Below are positions 1 to 7,069 of a stretch of DNA of 7,250 bases, in pieces; position 1 is the first letter of the stretch, and every line of letters starts with the position of its first letter. The DNA is from Caldifarciminota bacterium. GTDB taxonomy: Bacteria > Hydrothermota > Hydrothermia > UBA1063 > CAJXJZ01. The stretch is from contig JALVLE010000387.1 of the NCBI GenBank assembly GCA_027033555.1, positions 1 to 7,250 of the forward strand, in the 5' to 3' direction. The notes below the pieces were generated by a model. That model was not told the origin of the DNA. It saw only the letters and a program-made list of their open reading frames with translations, and did not search any database. The position numbers were made by a program, and so were the translations under genes.

Positions 1-2132
1 TTATAATAACCGAACATTGCTTCATGAGACATACCGTATAAATCAAGTATAGCAGGCATATGTGTAAAATCCGTGTTATGGTAATATGCAGAGACAGAGG
101 GGGTATAGTAAAAATTATTTATCACGTAGGTAAAATCACTCTCTTTTTTCAGTTGTTCTGCTATTTTTTGTGTGATATTGAGCAATTTGTCATAGTTATA
201 ACCATATACAGGAAGCGTGAGCATGAAGGGTTTCACATTACCTTCTGCGTTTATAAAATCCTCCGTTGCTCCGCCGTGCATTACAATGTTCACACCTCCA
301 AAATTTGCAAGATACCTTTCAAGAAACATTCTGAGTTCGGAAATAGTGGATGTGTGTTTTGATGCGTCATTTATCCTCACCTCTATTCTTGCTCCTGTAT
401 GTGTTATTTCTGCGAAGCTGTGTATTTTGTCGTAAGATGAAGCAAGGCTTTTGTATCTGTTAATCTCCTTTACCACAGGAAGAACAATTTGCTCATTTAA
501 AATTTCTGGATCAATGCCTCCTGAAGGCATACTTATGTTGATTGTAATAAGATTATTGTTGTCTTTGGTGAATGTGAAGACCTCTCCTTTGTTGAGTCTG
601 GTAAAGATTATTGTACCTGAGACAGCAACAAGTACATAAACAAAAAGTGAAATAGTCGGTCTTCTTGTAAGATAACTTATGAGTTTTCTGTAAAAGAAGA
701 TTGCTTTTTCTAATACTCCTTTACTTTTATTTTTTATGCGTATTAAAAGGAAAAATGGCGGTAGCAAAAGATATGTTACAAGCAGAGATGACAAAAGGGC
801 TATGCCCAGTGCAATTAAAAACGTTTTGTACCTCAGTCTTATGTCCTGACTGGCATAAAGAAAGGGAATAAAGACCACGAGGGAGGTCATAGTAGATGCT
901 ATGAGAGGAGAGAAGATAGTAGCTGATGTGGTAAATATGGCTTTTATCTTGTTCATTTTCAATGAGTTTTCGTAAAATTCTTCAAAAAATACAATGGCTG
1001 TATCCACAAGAAGGCCAAGTCCAAAAACAAGTCCCGAAAGAGTGATTATGTTTACCTCAATCTGTGCTGTGAAAAATACAGATAAAGCTATTAAGGAGGA
1101 TAAAATGGCTATAAAAATGGCTATAACGCTCACGAAAAAGTTTCTCTCAAAGAGAAAGAGGATAAGAAACAGAAAAGTGGTACCGGAAATGAATGAATAT
1201 AACAGCTTTTTAAAAGCTTTTTTGTTTTCTTTACCTACATCATAGGTAATGGAGAATATCCTGCCTCTTTTTTTCTCAATCTCCTTCAATGTTTGTTTTA
1301 TTTTAGTGGAGATATGGATTTTGTTTGTTTTCTGGTTGTAATAAACCCTGAAAAGCAGCGAACTTATTCCATCAGTCAAAAATATGTTTTCGCTATTTTG
1401 AGTTTTTATGGTAAAAAGGTCATTTAGAGGAATCCCTTTAATTTTTATAAAGGAGGGTGGGGTGTGTGCAACCTCTAACTCAAACAGGATGTTGTTGCCA
1501 AAAGGGAGCATGAGATTTTCAAATAATGGAGAGAGAGAATTTGCTACATCTGCATGGGTTATGCGTGTGGATTTCATGGCAAATAAATTAGGAATAAGCA
1601 AAATCCTCTCAGTGGTTTCACCAAAAACTTCTATTTTTTTCACGCCGTCAATTGATTTTATTGCCACAAGCAGGCTGTCTTTCAAAAGTTCTCTGTCTGG
1701 TCCTTTTACATAGAATTCAAAATCGCATTGCTTGTTCTGTTTTATTCCAGTTATAAAAGGACCGTTGAAAAACTCTGGGAGCTTGGCGTTTTTTAGCGCA
1801 TCAATGACTTTTATGGCGAAACGTTCAGGATTGATGCCGTGTTTCAAAGTGACGTGAATGTTTATGGAGTGACAGGATGTAATGGATTTTACTGCATTCA
1901 CACCATTCAGCGACCATATAAAGCCCTCAATATAAGGTGTAAATCTACGGGCAATGAGTTCCGGGTCCTGAGAACTGTATATATAGGAAACGTTCACCTC
2001 AGGATAAGAAAATTGGGGATAAAGTCCCACGGGAATATGGAAAATCCCATAAAGAGAGAGAATGATTACCATAATCACTATACTCAGTGTTCTTGTACTG
2101 TGCCTTAATGCAAATTTAGCGATTTTTATCAT
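1..2132 (-). CDS. RND-family efflux permease, AcrB/HAE1-like (RND-B), C-terminus beyond the window
   Basis: Inner-membrane proton-driven pump subunit, partial. The frame stays open from the ATG at 2132 to the left edge, giving 710 residues; AcrB relatives have about 1,030. Seen: TM1 at about 11-31, then a first periplasmic loop (32-309) opening with the family-type LYPQFSYPEV, with PN1, PN2 and docking regions recognisable. TM2-TM6 lie at about 310-463 and TM7 at about 494-511. The second loop contains PC1 and the start of PC2 (about 633-710). TM4 carries GLGLLVDTAIVFF: Asp377 matches AcrB Asp407, but Thr378 replaces Asp408. TM8-TM12, including the TM10 relay position, lie outside the window. 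The start is supported by an AGGA Shine-Dalgarno 6 nt upstream and by the short cytoplasmic N-terminus usual for the family. It overlaps the end of RND-A by 17 nt in another frame. Substrate unknown. Family confidence is high; pairing with RND-A is inferred from adjacency. Confidence 0.93.
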   Translation of the reverse strand, partial: MIKIAKFALRHSTRTLSIVIMVIILSLYGIFHIPVGLYPQFSYPEVNVSYIYSSQDPELIARRFTPYIEGFIWSLNGVNAVKSITSCHSINIHVTLKHGINPERFAIKVIDALKNAKLPEFFNGPFITGIKQNKQCDFEFYVKGPDRELLKDSLLVAIKSIDGVKKIEVFGETTERILLIPNLFAMKSTRITHADVANSLSPLFENLMLPFGNNILFELEVAHTPPSFIKIKGIPLNDLFTIKTQNSENIFLTDGISSLLFRVYYNQKTNKIHISTKIKQTLKEIEKKRGRIFSITYDVGKENKKAFKKLLYSFISGTTFLFLILFLFERNFFVSVIAIFIAILSSLIALSVFFTAQIEVNIITLSGLVFGLGLLVDTAIVFFEEFYENSLKMNKIKAIFTTSATIFSPLIASTMTSLVVFIPFLYASQDIRLRYKTFLIALGIALLSSLLVTYLLLPPFFLLIRIKNKSKGVLEKAIFFYRKLISYLTRRPTISLFVYVLVAVSGTIIFTRLNKGEVFTFTKDNNNLITINISMPSGGIDPEILNEQIVLPVVKEINRYKSLASSYDKIHSFAEITHTGARIEVRINDASKHTSTISELRMFLERYLANFGGVNIVMHGGATEDFINAEGNVKPFMLTLPVYGYNYDKLLNITQKIAEQLKKESDFTYVINNFYYTPSVSAYYHNTDFTHMPAILDLYGMSHEAMFGYY
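1102..1125. repeat. 12-bp perfect tandem duplication inside RND-B
   Basis: The unit aaaatggctata occurs twice back to back (1102-1113 and 1114-1125). On the coding strand it gives the repeated residues IAIF/IAIL in TM3 of RND-B (about residues 337-344). It is in frame and adds four hydrophobic residues to a membrane helix, so it could be a slippage duplication or chance in low-complexity hydrophobic coding sequence. Confidence 0.6.
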
Positions 2133-4785
2133 AGAGTTTCCTTGCCGCAAGGTATAGGACAGGAATAACAGTCATTGATGTGAAGGTTGAAAATAGAAGT
2201 CCTGAAATCAGCACTATGGCCATTCCATGCTGTATCCTTGCTCCCTGCGAAGTAGAAAGAAGCAGGGGCAAAAGTCCCATGAAAGTGGTTACTGTGGTTG
2301 CCAAAATAGACCTTGTTCTTTTTTCTATGGCATTTAAAACAGGTTGCGGTTTTAGTTGTTCCTTCAGTATAAAGTCAAGCAGAACAATGGCATCGTTTAC
2401 AGAGACGCCAGCGAGTACTACTATCCCGATTCCTGTAATGATATCAAGACTTCTTTTTAACATCACAAGAGTGATAGTTGCAAAGGCAAGAGTTAATGGT
2501 ATCTGCCATATGGCGACAGACGCGATTTCGGCTGATTCAAATACAGCAATAATGGCAAGAAGCACAAGAAGTGATGCAAAGATGATGGCCTGTAAAACTG
2601 AGATGTATGTTCGTTTGCTCTCCCTTTTTGGGATTTGCTCCGAAGGCCATATAGATGATGCCACGCTTTTGTACGTGGTGGAATCAATGGATACAAGTTT
2701 TCGTAGCGGGATTTTTGTATGTTTCTGATTTTCAACAGGAAGGCTTAAGATTTCATCCAGGTTTTTGAATCTATAGGCTCCTTTCTCCAGTTTAATTGTG
2801 TCAATGTATCCCAGGTTTGTGTAGCCCGAGACAGCCTTTATTATCCTGAAAATTTGTGATATGTCTATGCCAAAGGCTCTTGCCTTTTGAGGGAGTATCT
2901 GAAGTTTTACAACTTTTTCTGTGCTGGTTTTCTGCAGTGCAGGGAGTTTTTGAAAGATGTAACTTAATGGATTGTCCAGGTCTTTTATCTCGGTTATCAT
3001 GTCGGGAAACATCTTTTTTATGCTGGCATCAAAAGCTCTGCGGTTATTGACGTCATAAAGATACAGGGTCCATATCTGAATGCCTCTATCTTTCTTAACC
3101 AGTACTCCTTCATGTTTTTTTAACAGAATTTTTGCGCGGTTATAAATATCCTTTTCTTTTGTCCTGGAAAAGTCAAGGATTTTTACCCTGATTCTTTTGC
3201 TTTCAATTTGAGGAAATAGTGTAAGTTTCAGACTAAAAGCTGAATATATAGAAAGTACTGAGAAAATTGCTATAGTAAAGACAAGAGCTTTTCTGTGTCT
3301 GTTTACAAATGAAAAGGATTTTTTAAAAAATTCAGCGCTGCGGATGGTAAGTAGGGAGGAGGTGCTGGGTATTTTAAAAATGTACGCAAGCATCGGAACC
3401 ACAGAAAGACTTATAAAGAGGGCAAGCAGGGTGCTTACTATTACAACTGTTGAAAAGGGAATAAAGAGCTTACCTGCAAGTCCATATATAAAGACCACAG
3501 GCACAAACACTATGGAATTTGTTAGCATTGATGAGACCACAGCGCTTTTTACCTTTTTTGTGCCTGTGAGTACCGCTTTTTTGTAGGACGGGGTGTTTGA
3601 GATTTCGTCCTGTATGCTTTCTAAAACAATTAATGATGCGTCTATCAGCATGCCACTGGCCATGATAAGTGCTCCCAGAGTAATAATATTAAGAGAATAG
3701 CCTGCAAGGTAAATGAAAATAAAAGAAAAGAGAACCGAGAGAGGAATGCTGGTGCCCACGATAAACCCAGCCCTCACGTTTCCCAGAAACAGGAAAGAAC
3801 TCAAAATAGCAAAAAGGATTCCGTAGATAAGTACCAGCGTAAGAGATTTTAAAGTATCTTTTAAAAACTGAGAATTATCAAAGAGGATTTTGTACTGGAC
3901 ATGGAGTGATTTAAGGATTTTTCTCACCTCTTTTGATGCGTGCAAAGGAGAGCCTGAGGAGGATGGATAAAGAAAAATGGCAATAAATTTTTCACCATTG
4001 TAAAGCACTTTCTCCGCGGGTTTTATCTTCTGAAAATGAAAATATTTATACACAGGTATATTGTCCACTGGCAACAAACGGACATCTTCTAAACTATTTA
4101 ATGGAGAGTTTATTACAAGTGGATACTCACGTTCTCCTTCTTTCAATCTCAAATGGAGGGGGTATTTTATGGTAAAATAAATTGCTCTGAATTCATTGGT
4201 GGGCCTGTATCCATATTTAAACAGATTCTCAGGAGTATAGACAAGCCTGTAGCGGGCTATTTTTTCTCCTACAATTTCAACTCTGCCAATTCCATCCAGG
4301 CTTCCCAGTTTAAAAACGAGCTCATTACTTATAAATTCCCTCAGGCGTTCCGGGAGAATAAATGCCATAAATGGTGCACCATTTGCGCCTTTTTCTGTGA
4401 TTTTTATTTCCTTTACTATATCATGGATGTATTTGTGTTTTAACTCCACTTTATTCAGCGCTTCTTTTATCTTAAGATAAGCTGCGTCTAAATCGGTGTT
4501 CCATTTGAATTTTAGAATAAAGAGACAGTATGTAGGGCTTATAATCCTCTTAACATAGAGCAGATTATCTATATCCTGAAAGGCCTCAAGATAGGCTTTT
4601 GCAACTTTTTTTTCCGTAAAATCTGTGGTGTGAGGTGTTGTTTTTATAAGTACCTCAAATGCAGGATATTCAATCCTGGGAAACAGTTCTACAGGTAATT
4701 TACTTATGGAGACAAGGGAAATGAAAAGAAGCATGAGTATGATGGATATTACCGTTACTCTGTGCTCTAATATGTATTTAAGCAT
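2116..4785 (-). CDS. RND-family efflux permease, AcrB/HAE1-like (RND-A), with shortened second periplasmic loop
   Basis: Inner-membrane pump subunit of a tripartite exporter, complete at 889 residues against about 1,030 in AcrB. Membrane segments fall at about 10-30 (TM1), 314-469 (TM2-6), 500-520 (TM7) and 728-880 (TM8-12). Loop 1 (31-313) shows PN1 (starting LPVELFPRIEYP), PN2 (SLDGIGRVEIVGE, 162-174) and the docking region. Loop 2 (521-727) has PC1 and the docking region (from about 629, PQKARAFGIDISQIF), but the segments on either side of that docking region, which form PC2 in AcrB, look absent. TM4 reads GMLIDASLIVLES: Asp382 matches AcrB Asp407, and Ala383 replaces Asp408. TM10 reads GVSVNDAIVLLDF, with Asn797-Asp798 in place of Lys940-Asn941. 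TM11 keeps Arg823 and Thr830, equivalents of Arg971 and Thr978. The start overlaps the adaptor gene by 19 nt and has no recognisable Shine-Dalgarno, so reinitiation is likely. M1 is preferred because the next Met (18) falls inside TM1. Substrate unknown. Confidence 0.95.
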   Translation of the reverse strand: MLKYILEHRVTVISIILMLLFISLVSISKLPVELFPRIEYPAFEVLIKTTPHTTDFTEKKVAKAYLEAFQDIDNLLYVKRIISPTYCLFILKFKWNTDLDAAYLKIKEALNKVELKHKYIHDIVKEIKITEKGANGAPFMAFILPERLREFISNELVFKLGSLDGIGRVEIVGEKIARYRLVYTPENLFKYGYRPTNEFRAIYFTIKYPLHLRLKEGEREYPLVINSPLNSLEDVRLLPVDNIPVYKYFHFQKIKPAEKVLYNGEKFIAIFLYPSSSGSPLHASKEVRKILKSLHVQYKILFDNSQFLKDTLKSLTLVLIYGILFAILSSFLFLGNVRAGFIVGTSIPLSVLFSFIFIYLAGYSLNIITLGALIMASGMLIDASLIVLESIQDEISNTPSYKKAVLTGTKKVKSAVVSSMLTNSIVFVPVVFIYGLAGKLFIPFSTVVIVSTLLALFISLSVVPMLAYIFKIPSTSSLLTIRSAEFFKKSFSFVNRHRKALVFTIAIFSVLSIYSAFSLKLTLFPQIESKRIRVKILDFSRTKEKDIYNRAKILLKKHEGVLVKKDRGIQIWTLYLYDVNNRRAFDASIKKMFPDMITEIKDLDNPLSYIFQKLPALQKTSTEKVVKLQILPQKARAFGIDISQIFRIIKAVSGYTNLGYIDTIKLEKGAYRFKNLDEILSLPVENQKHTKIPLRKLVSIDSTTYKSVASSIWPSEQIPKRESKRTYISVLQAIIFASLLVLLAIIAVFESAEIASVAIWQIPLTLAFATITLVMLKRSLDIITGIGIVVLAGVSVNDAIVLLDFILKEQLKPQPVLNAIEKRTRSILATTVTTFMGLLPLLLSTSQGARIQHGMAIVLISGLLFSTFTSMTVIPVLYLAARKLYDKNR
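2139..2152 (-). promoter_or_regulatory. Ribosome-binding site of RND-B within a small hairpin
   Basis: On the mRNA strand, CCTTG-CGG-CAAGG (2152-2140) is a perfect 5-bp stem with a 3-nt loop. The 3' arm supplies the AAGG of the Shine-Dalgarno AAGGA (2143-2139), which ends 6 nt before the RND-B ATG at 2132. The element lies inside the last codons of RND-A, upstream of its TAA stop (2118-2116). A folded stem would hide the site, and ribosomes finishing RND-A would open it, which would couple the two translations. The sequence match is direct; the regulatory role is inference. Confidence 0.5.
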
Positions 4786-5744
4786 TGTACTTTTTTACAG
4801 AGCATGTTATGGGTCGCAAAATCAACGCCTTTCAGAAGCACAGTATCATTTACATTAAGCCCTTTTGTTACAACGCTATACTTATCTGCCTGCAATGACA
4901 CAGATACATATTGCCAGATAACCCTGTTCTTACTGATTTTAAACACCACAAACCTGTTTTTATACCTTTTTATGGCAGCATTTGGCACCTTTATTCCGTA
5001 TTGCTTTTCTTTTATAATTTTCACCTTCACAAAGTCTCCTATTTTGAACTTGTTGTCAGAATTGGGTACTTTTACCACCGCGTAAAGCATATTTTTGCTG
5101 CTATTTATTTTATATCTCTCAACATAACCTGTTGTAAACGTTGAATCACGAGATATTCTCACAGGCGTACCAGAGGGGTATATCTTATCATTTTCAAAAA
5201 TCGGGACCTCAACTTTTAAAAAATCCGTTTCATATAAAGAGAATATTTTTTGGTTCTGCTTTACTTTATCTCCTTTTTCTGCATGCAGTTCAACAATCCC
5301 TGCAAAAGGAGCCTTAAAATGCAATGCGTCTATTTTGTATTCAAGTTTTTTCATCTCAGATAATAGGCTAAAGTATTCAGGGTCATAAAATCCTTTTTCC
5401 ACATAAAGCTTTTTTGCCTGTGTTTTTTGTTTTATGGCTTCATATTGATATAAAAGACTGCTGTCAGATATAGTGATTATCATGTCCCCCTTTCTGACCA
5501 ATCCGGCTCTGGCAAACTCCACGACTCCGTTTGTTGGTGCGGTATAATCTATTGTTTTGTATGGCTTTAAAACCCCATAGAGTATTTCACCCTTAAAAAC
5601 GGTGTCTTTATAGACAACTACTCCGGTGCAGGTAGATATACTGGGGTAACTGGTGTGCATATTGGTTTTATATGGTGTTTTATTTTTGCAACTGAATAGA
5701 ACAAAGGATATGCTGATTAGCAGGGTTAGTCTGTGGGTTTTCAT
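4767..5744 (-). CDS. Membrane-fusion (periplasmic adaptor) lipoprotein, HlyD/AcrA type
   Basis: Periplasmic adaptor linking the RND pump to an outer-membrane channel, 325 residues. A type II signal peptide is visible: basic start MKTHR, a hydrophobic stretch, then VLFSC with lipidated Cys19; Phe at -2 is tolerated but not typical. The two lipoyl-like halves lie at about 63-94 (TAPTNGVVEFA) and 142-172 (FKAPFAGIVELHAEKGDKV). They flank a short alpha-hairpin of about 45 residues (95-141). A beta-barrel domain (about 173-245) and a membrane-proximal domain (about 246-312, with VPNAAI and GLNVNDTVLLKG) follow. The C-terminus has a Cys-X4-Cys pair (316, 321). The start is fixed by the ATGA overlap with the upstream channel gene and by a Shine-Dalgarno at 5754-5757. 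The stop TAG (4769-4767) lies inside RND-A. A lipid anchor rather than a membrane helix fits service to the adjacent RND pumps better than an HlyB-type ABC exporter. Confidence 0.9.
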   Translation of the reverse strand: MKTHRLTLLISISFVLFSCKNKTPYKTNMHTSYPSISTCTGVVVYKDTVFKGEILYGVLKPYKTIDYTAPTNGVVEFARAGLVRKGDMIITISDSSLLYQYEAIKQKTQAKKLYVEKGFYDPEYFSLLSEMKKLEYKIDALHFKAPFAGIVELHAEKGDKVKQNQKIFSLYETDFLKVEVPIFENDKIYPSGTPVRISRDSTFTTGYVERYKINSSKNMLYAVVKVPNSDNKFKIGDFVKVKIIKEKQYGIKVPNAAIKRYKNRFVVFKISKNRVIWQYVSVSLQADKYSVVTKGLNVNDTVLLKGVDFATHNMLCKKVQCLNTY

Positions 5745-7069
5745 GGGAATTCGCTCCGTAATTTTTCTATTTTTACTAAGGTAGTAAAAAGATTGTTAAG
5801 AATTTTATCGTAAAGCGACACATAATTTTTTGTCGTTTTGAAGTTAATATATGTAGAGCTTTCATCAGCAGTATCTAAAAGCAGTTTAAGTTCTCTGTAC
5901 ATAGTGGCGTAGTTTTTGATGAGGGCTCTGTATTTTTGAAGAAAAAGTTGCCTTTCAGTGTTCCTGATAGATAGGTCTTCACGCAACAATGAAAGTTTGT
6001 GGAACATACTCCTTTTCAGTCTCTTTTTATTGCAGCTCTTTTTTTTAAAGGGTAAAGGATTAAATGTTACAGAAAGATTCAAAATTGCCGGGAATAGGGG
6101 AGTGTAGGAGCCTTCCTGGGTCATAACAAGTTTGCCTCCTATTTCAAGACCAAAGGAAATACCCGCAAGATCTTTGCTGCACTTAGATAAAGTATTATAA
6201 AAATCCATACAGACTCTGAGAGAATCAAGTATAAATTTTAAATCTTCCTTTTGAGGATGCACTGATGGGAGGTTTATTGAGTTGCCTATTTCAAAGAGAT
6301 TATTTCGTATTACAAATGAATCCTTTATCCCACCATATTGTTTAATTTTGCTGTAGTATATTGTAAAGTTTGCAGAGTCCTCTCTAAATTTTTCTAAAAG
6401 TGAAAGGTAGGTCAATCTGATGTTTATAAATTGGGCAGAAGGGATTTTTCTTTTTTCCCATTCCGTGGTAAGTATAGTATCCATGGAAAGCACATACTTT
6501 ATAAGCTTCTCTTCATATTTTAGTTTCTCCTTGCTAAGAAGATATGAGAGCAAATATTTTTTGAATTCAAAAAGCTTTTCCTTTTTCCTTTTAGTGTTTT
6601 CTATGCGGAGTTTTTCCCTTTTTATAGTATTTAATTTATAAGTAATGGTATATGGATCAGGTCTTAAAATATCTTTTTTCATACCTATTCCGGCATAAAC
6701 ATTTCTCTGATGTGTGGGAACGTAAATATTTGAGCTATAACGACTATCATATCCTTCCATGTATGTATAAAGTTTCAAAAAGGGAGTGAGTTTATCAATG
6801 CTCAATTGTACGCCGTATTGAGTATTGCTATTTTTCAAAAGTATAGGATGCGGAAAACCGGGAAAAAAAGTTATGTCCTGGGAATAGTTTTTTAAAGGAA
6901 CATACATTTTAAGATGAATGTCCGGATACTGTTCAAGATAAAGACATTCTGTGGTGCTCAGTTCTTCATTTAAAATGCTGTCAAGTTTACGCGAATAGAG
7001 CAAAACAAGACTATCATAGGTAAATCGGTGGATGTCTGCAAATAGAATTATTAAAATAATTACATTCAT
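5741..7069 (-). CDS. Divergent TolC-like outer-membrane efflux channel protein
   Basis: Probable outer-membrane exit duct of the tripartite system, 442 residues, close to the usual 420-500 for the OEP/TolC family. The two-fold layout of that family can be read. A beta-rich stretch (about 83-137, with YAGIGMKKDILRPD) leads into long charged helices (about 142-245). A second beta-rich stretch (about 302-338, LAGISFGLEIGG and LNLSVTFNPLP) leads into another helical pair (about 350-440). The N-terminus MNVIILIILFADIHR is a weak signal peptide: it has no Lys or Arg before a short hydrophobic core. No longer start is available, because an in-frame TGA lies seven codons upstream with no ATG, GTG or TTG between. 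A basic cluster (residues 342-353) follows the second beta region, which is odd for this fold. The start overlaps the ABC exporter stop as ATGA, with no clear Shine-Dalgarno. The call rests on architecture and on the neighbouring adaptor and pumps, not on a signature motif; sequence similarity to characterised TolC proteins looks low. Confidence 0.65.
   Translation of the reverse strand: MNVIILIILFADIHRFTYDSLVLLYSRKLDSILNEELSTTECLYLEQYPDIHLKMYVPLKNYSQDITFFPGFPHPILLKNSNTQYGVQLSIDKLTPFLKLYTYMEGYDSRYSSNIYVPTHQRNVYAGIGMKKDILRPDPYTITYKLNTIKREKLRIENTKRKKEKLFEFKKYLLSYLLSKEKLKYEEKLIKYVLSMDTILTTEWEKRKIPSAQFINIRLTYLSLLEKFREDSANFTIYYSKIKQYGGIKDSFVIRNNLFEIGNSINLPSVHPQKEDLKFILDSLRVCMDFYNTLSKCSKDLAGISFGLEIGGKLVMTQEGSYTPLFPAILNLSVTFNPLPFKKKSCNKKRLKRSMFHKLSLLREDLSIRNTERQLFLQKYRALIKNYATMYRELKLLLDTADESSTYINFKTTKNYVSLYDKILNNLFTTLVKIEKLRSEFP
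5754..5757 (-). promoter_or_regulatory. Ribosome-binding site of the adaptor lipoprotein gene
   Basis: GGAG on the mRNA strand ends 9 nt before the ATG at 5744, within the last codons of the upstream TolC-like gene. It supports the chosen adaptor start, and with the ATGA stop/start overlap it suggests coupled translation. Confidence 0.6.

Noticed and set aside
1204..1218. Near-perfect palindrome agctttt-t-aaaagct, considered as a terminator or operator
   Set aside because: It is AT-rich, has a 1-nt centre that cannot form a real loop, and lies inside RND-B coding sequence before TM2 (AAA/GCT/TTT/AAA/AAG codons).
994..1713. Plus-strand open frames of 83 and 101 codons opposite RND-B (994-1245 and 1408-1713)
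   Set aside because: They are antisense to conserved RND sequence, have no Shine-Dalgarno or family features, and the sense strand is fully accounted for.
2180..2728. 182-codon plus-strand open frame opposite the end of RND-A
   Set aside because: It is antisense to a well-supported RND coding region with conserved TM10-TM12 motifs, and its translation shows no recognisable domain or consistent membrane pattern. It is best explained as a shadow frame.
2493..2735. 80-codon minus-strand open frame inside RND-A in another frame
   Set aside because: It lies wholly within RND-A TM7-TM8 loop and TM8-9 coding sequence. I tested it as a sign of a frameshift explaining the short loop, but its translation does not resemble the missing PC2 segments and the main frame is continuous.
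2605..3225. RND-A as a decayed or frameshifted pseudogene because of its short second loop
   Set aside because: The frame is intact, all 12 membrane segments and the docking region remain, and the missing segments are in frame, which points to an evolved domain loss rather than decay.
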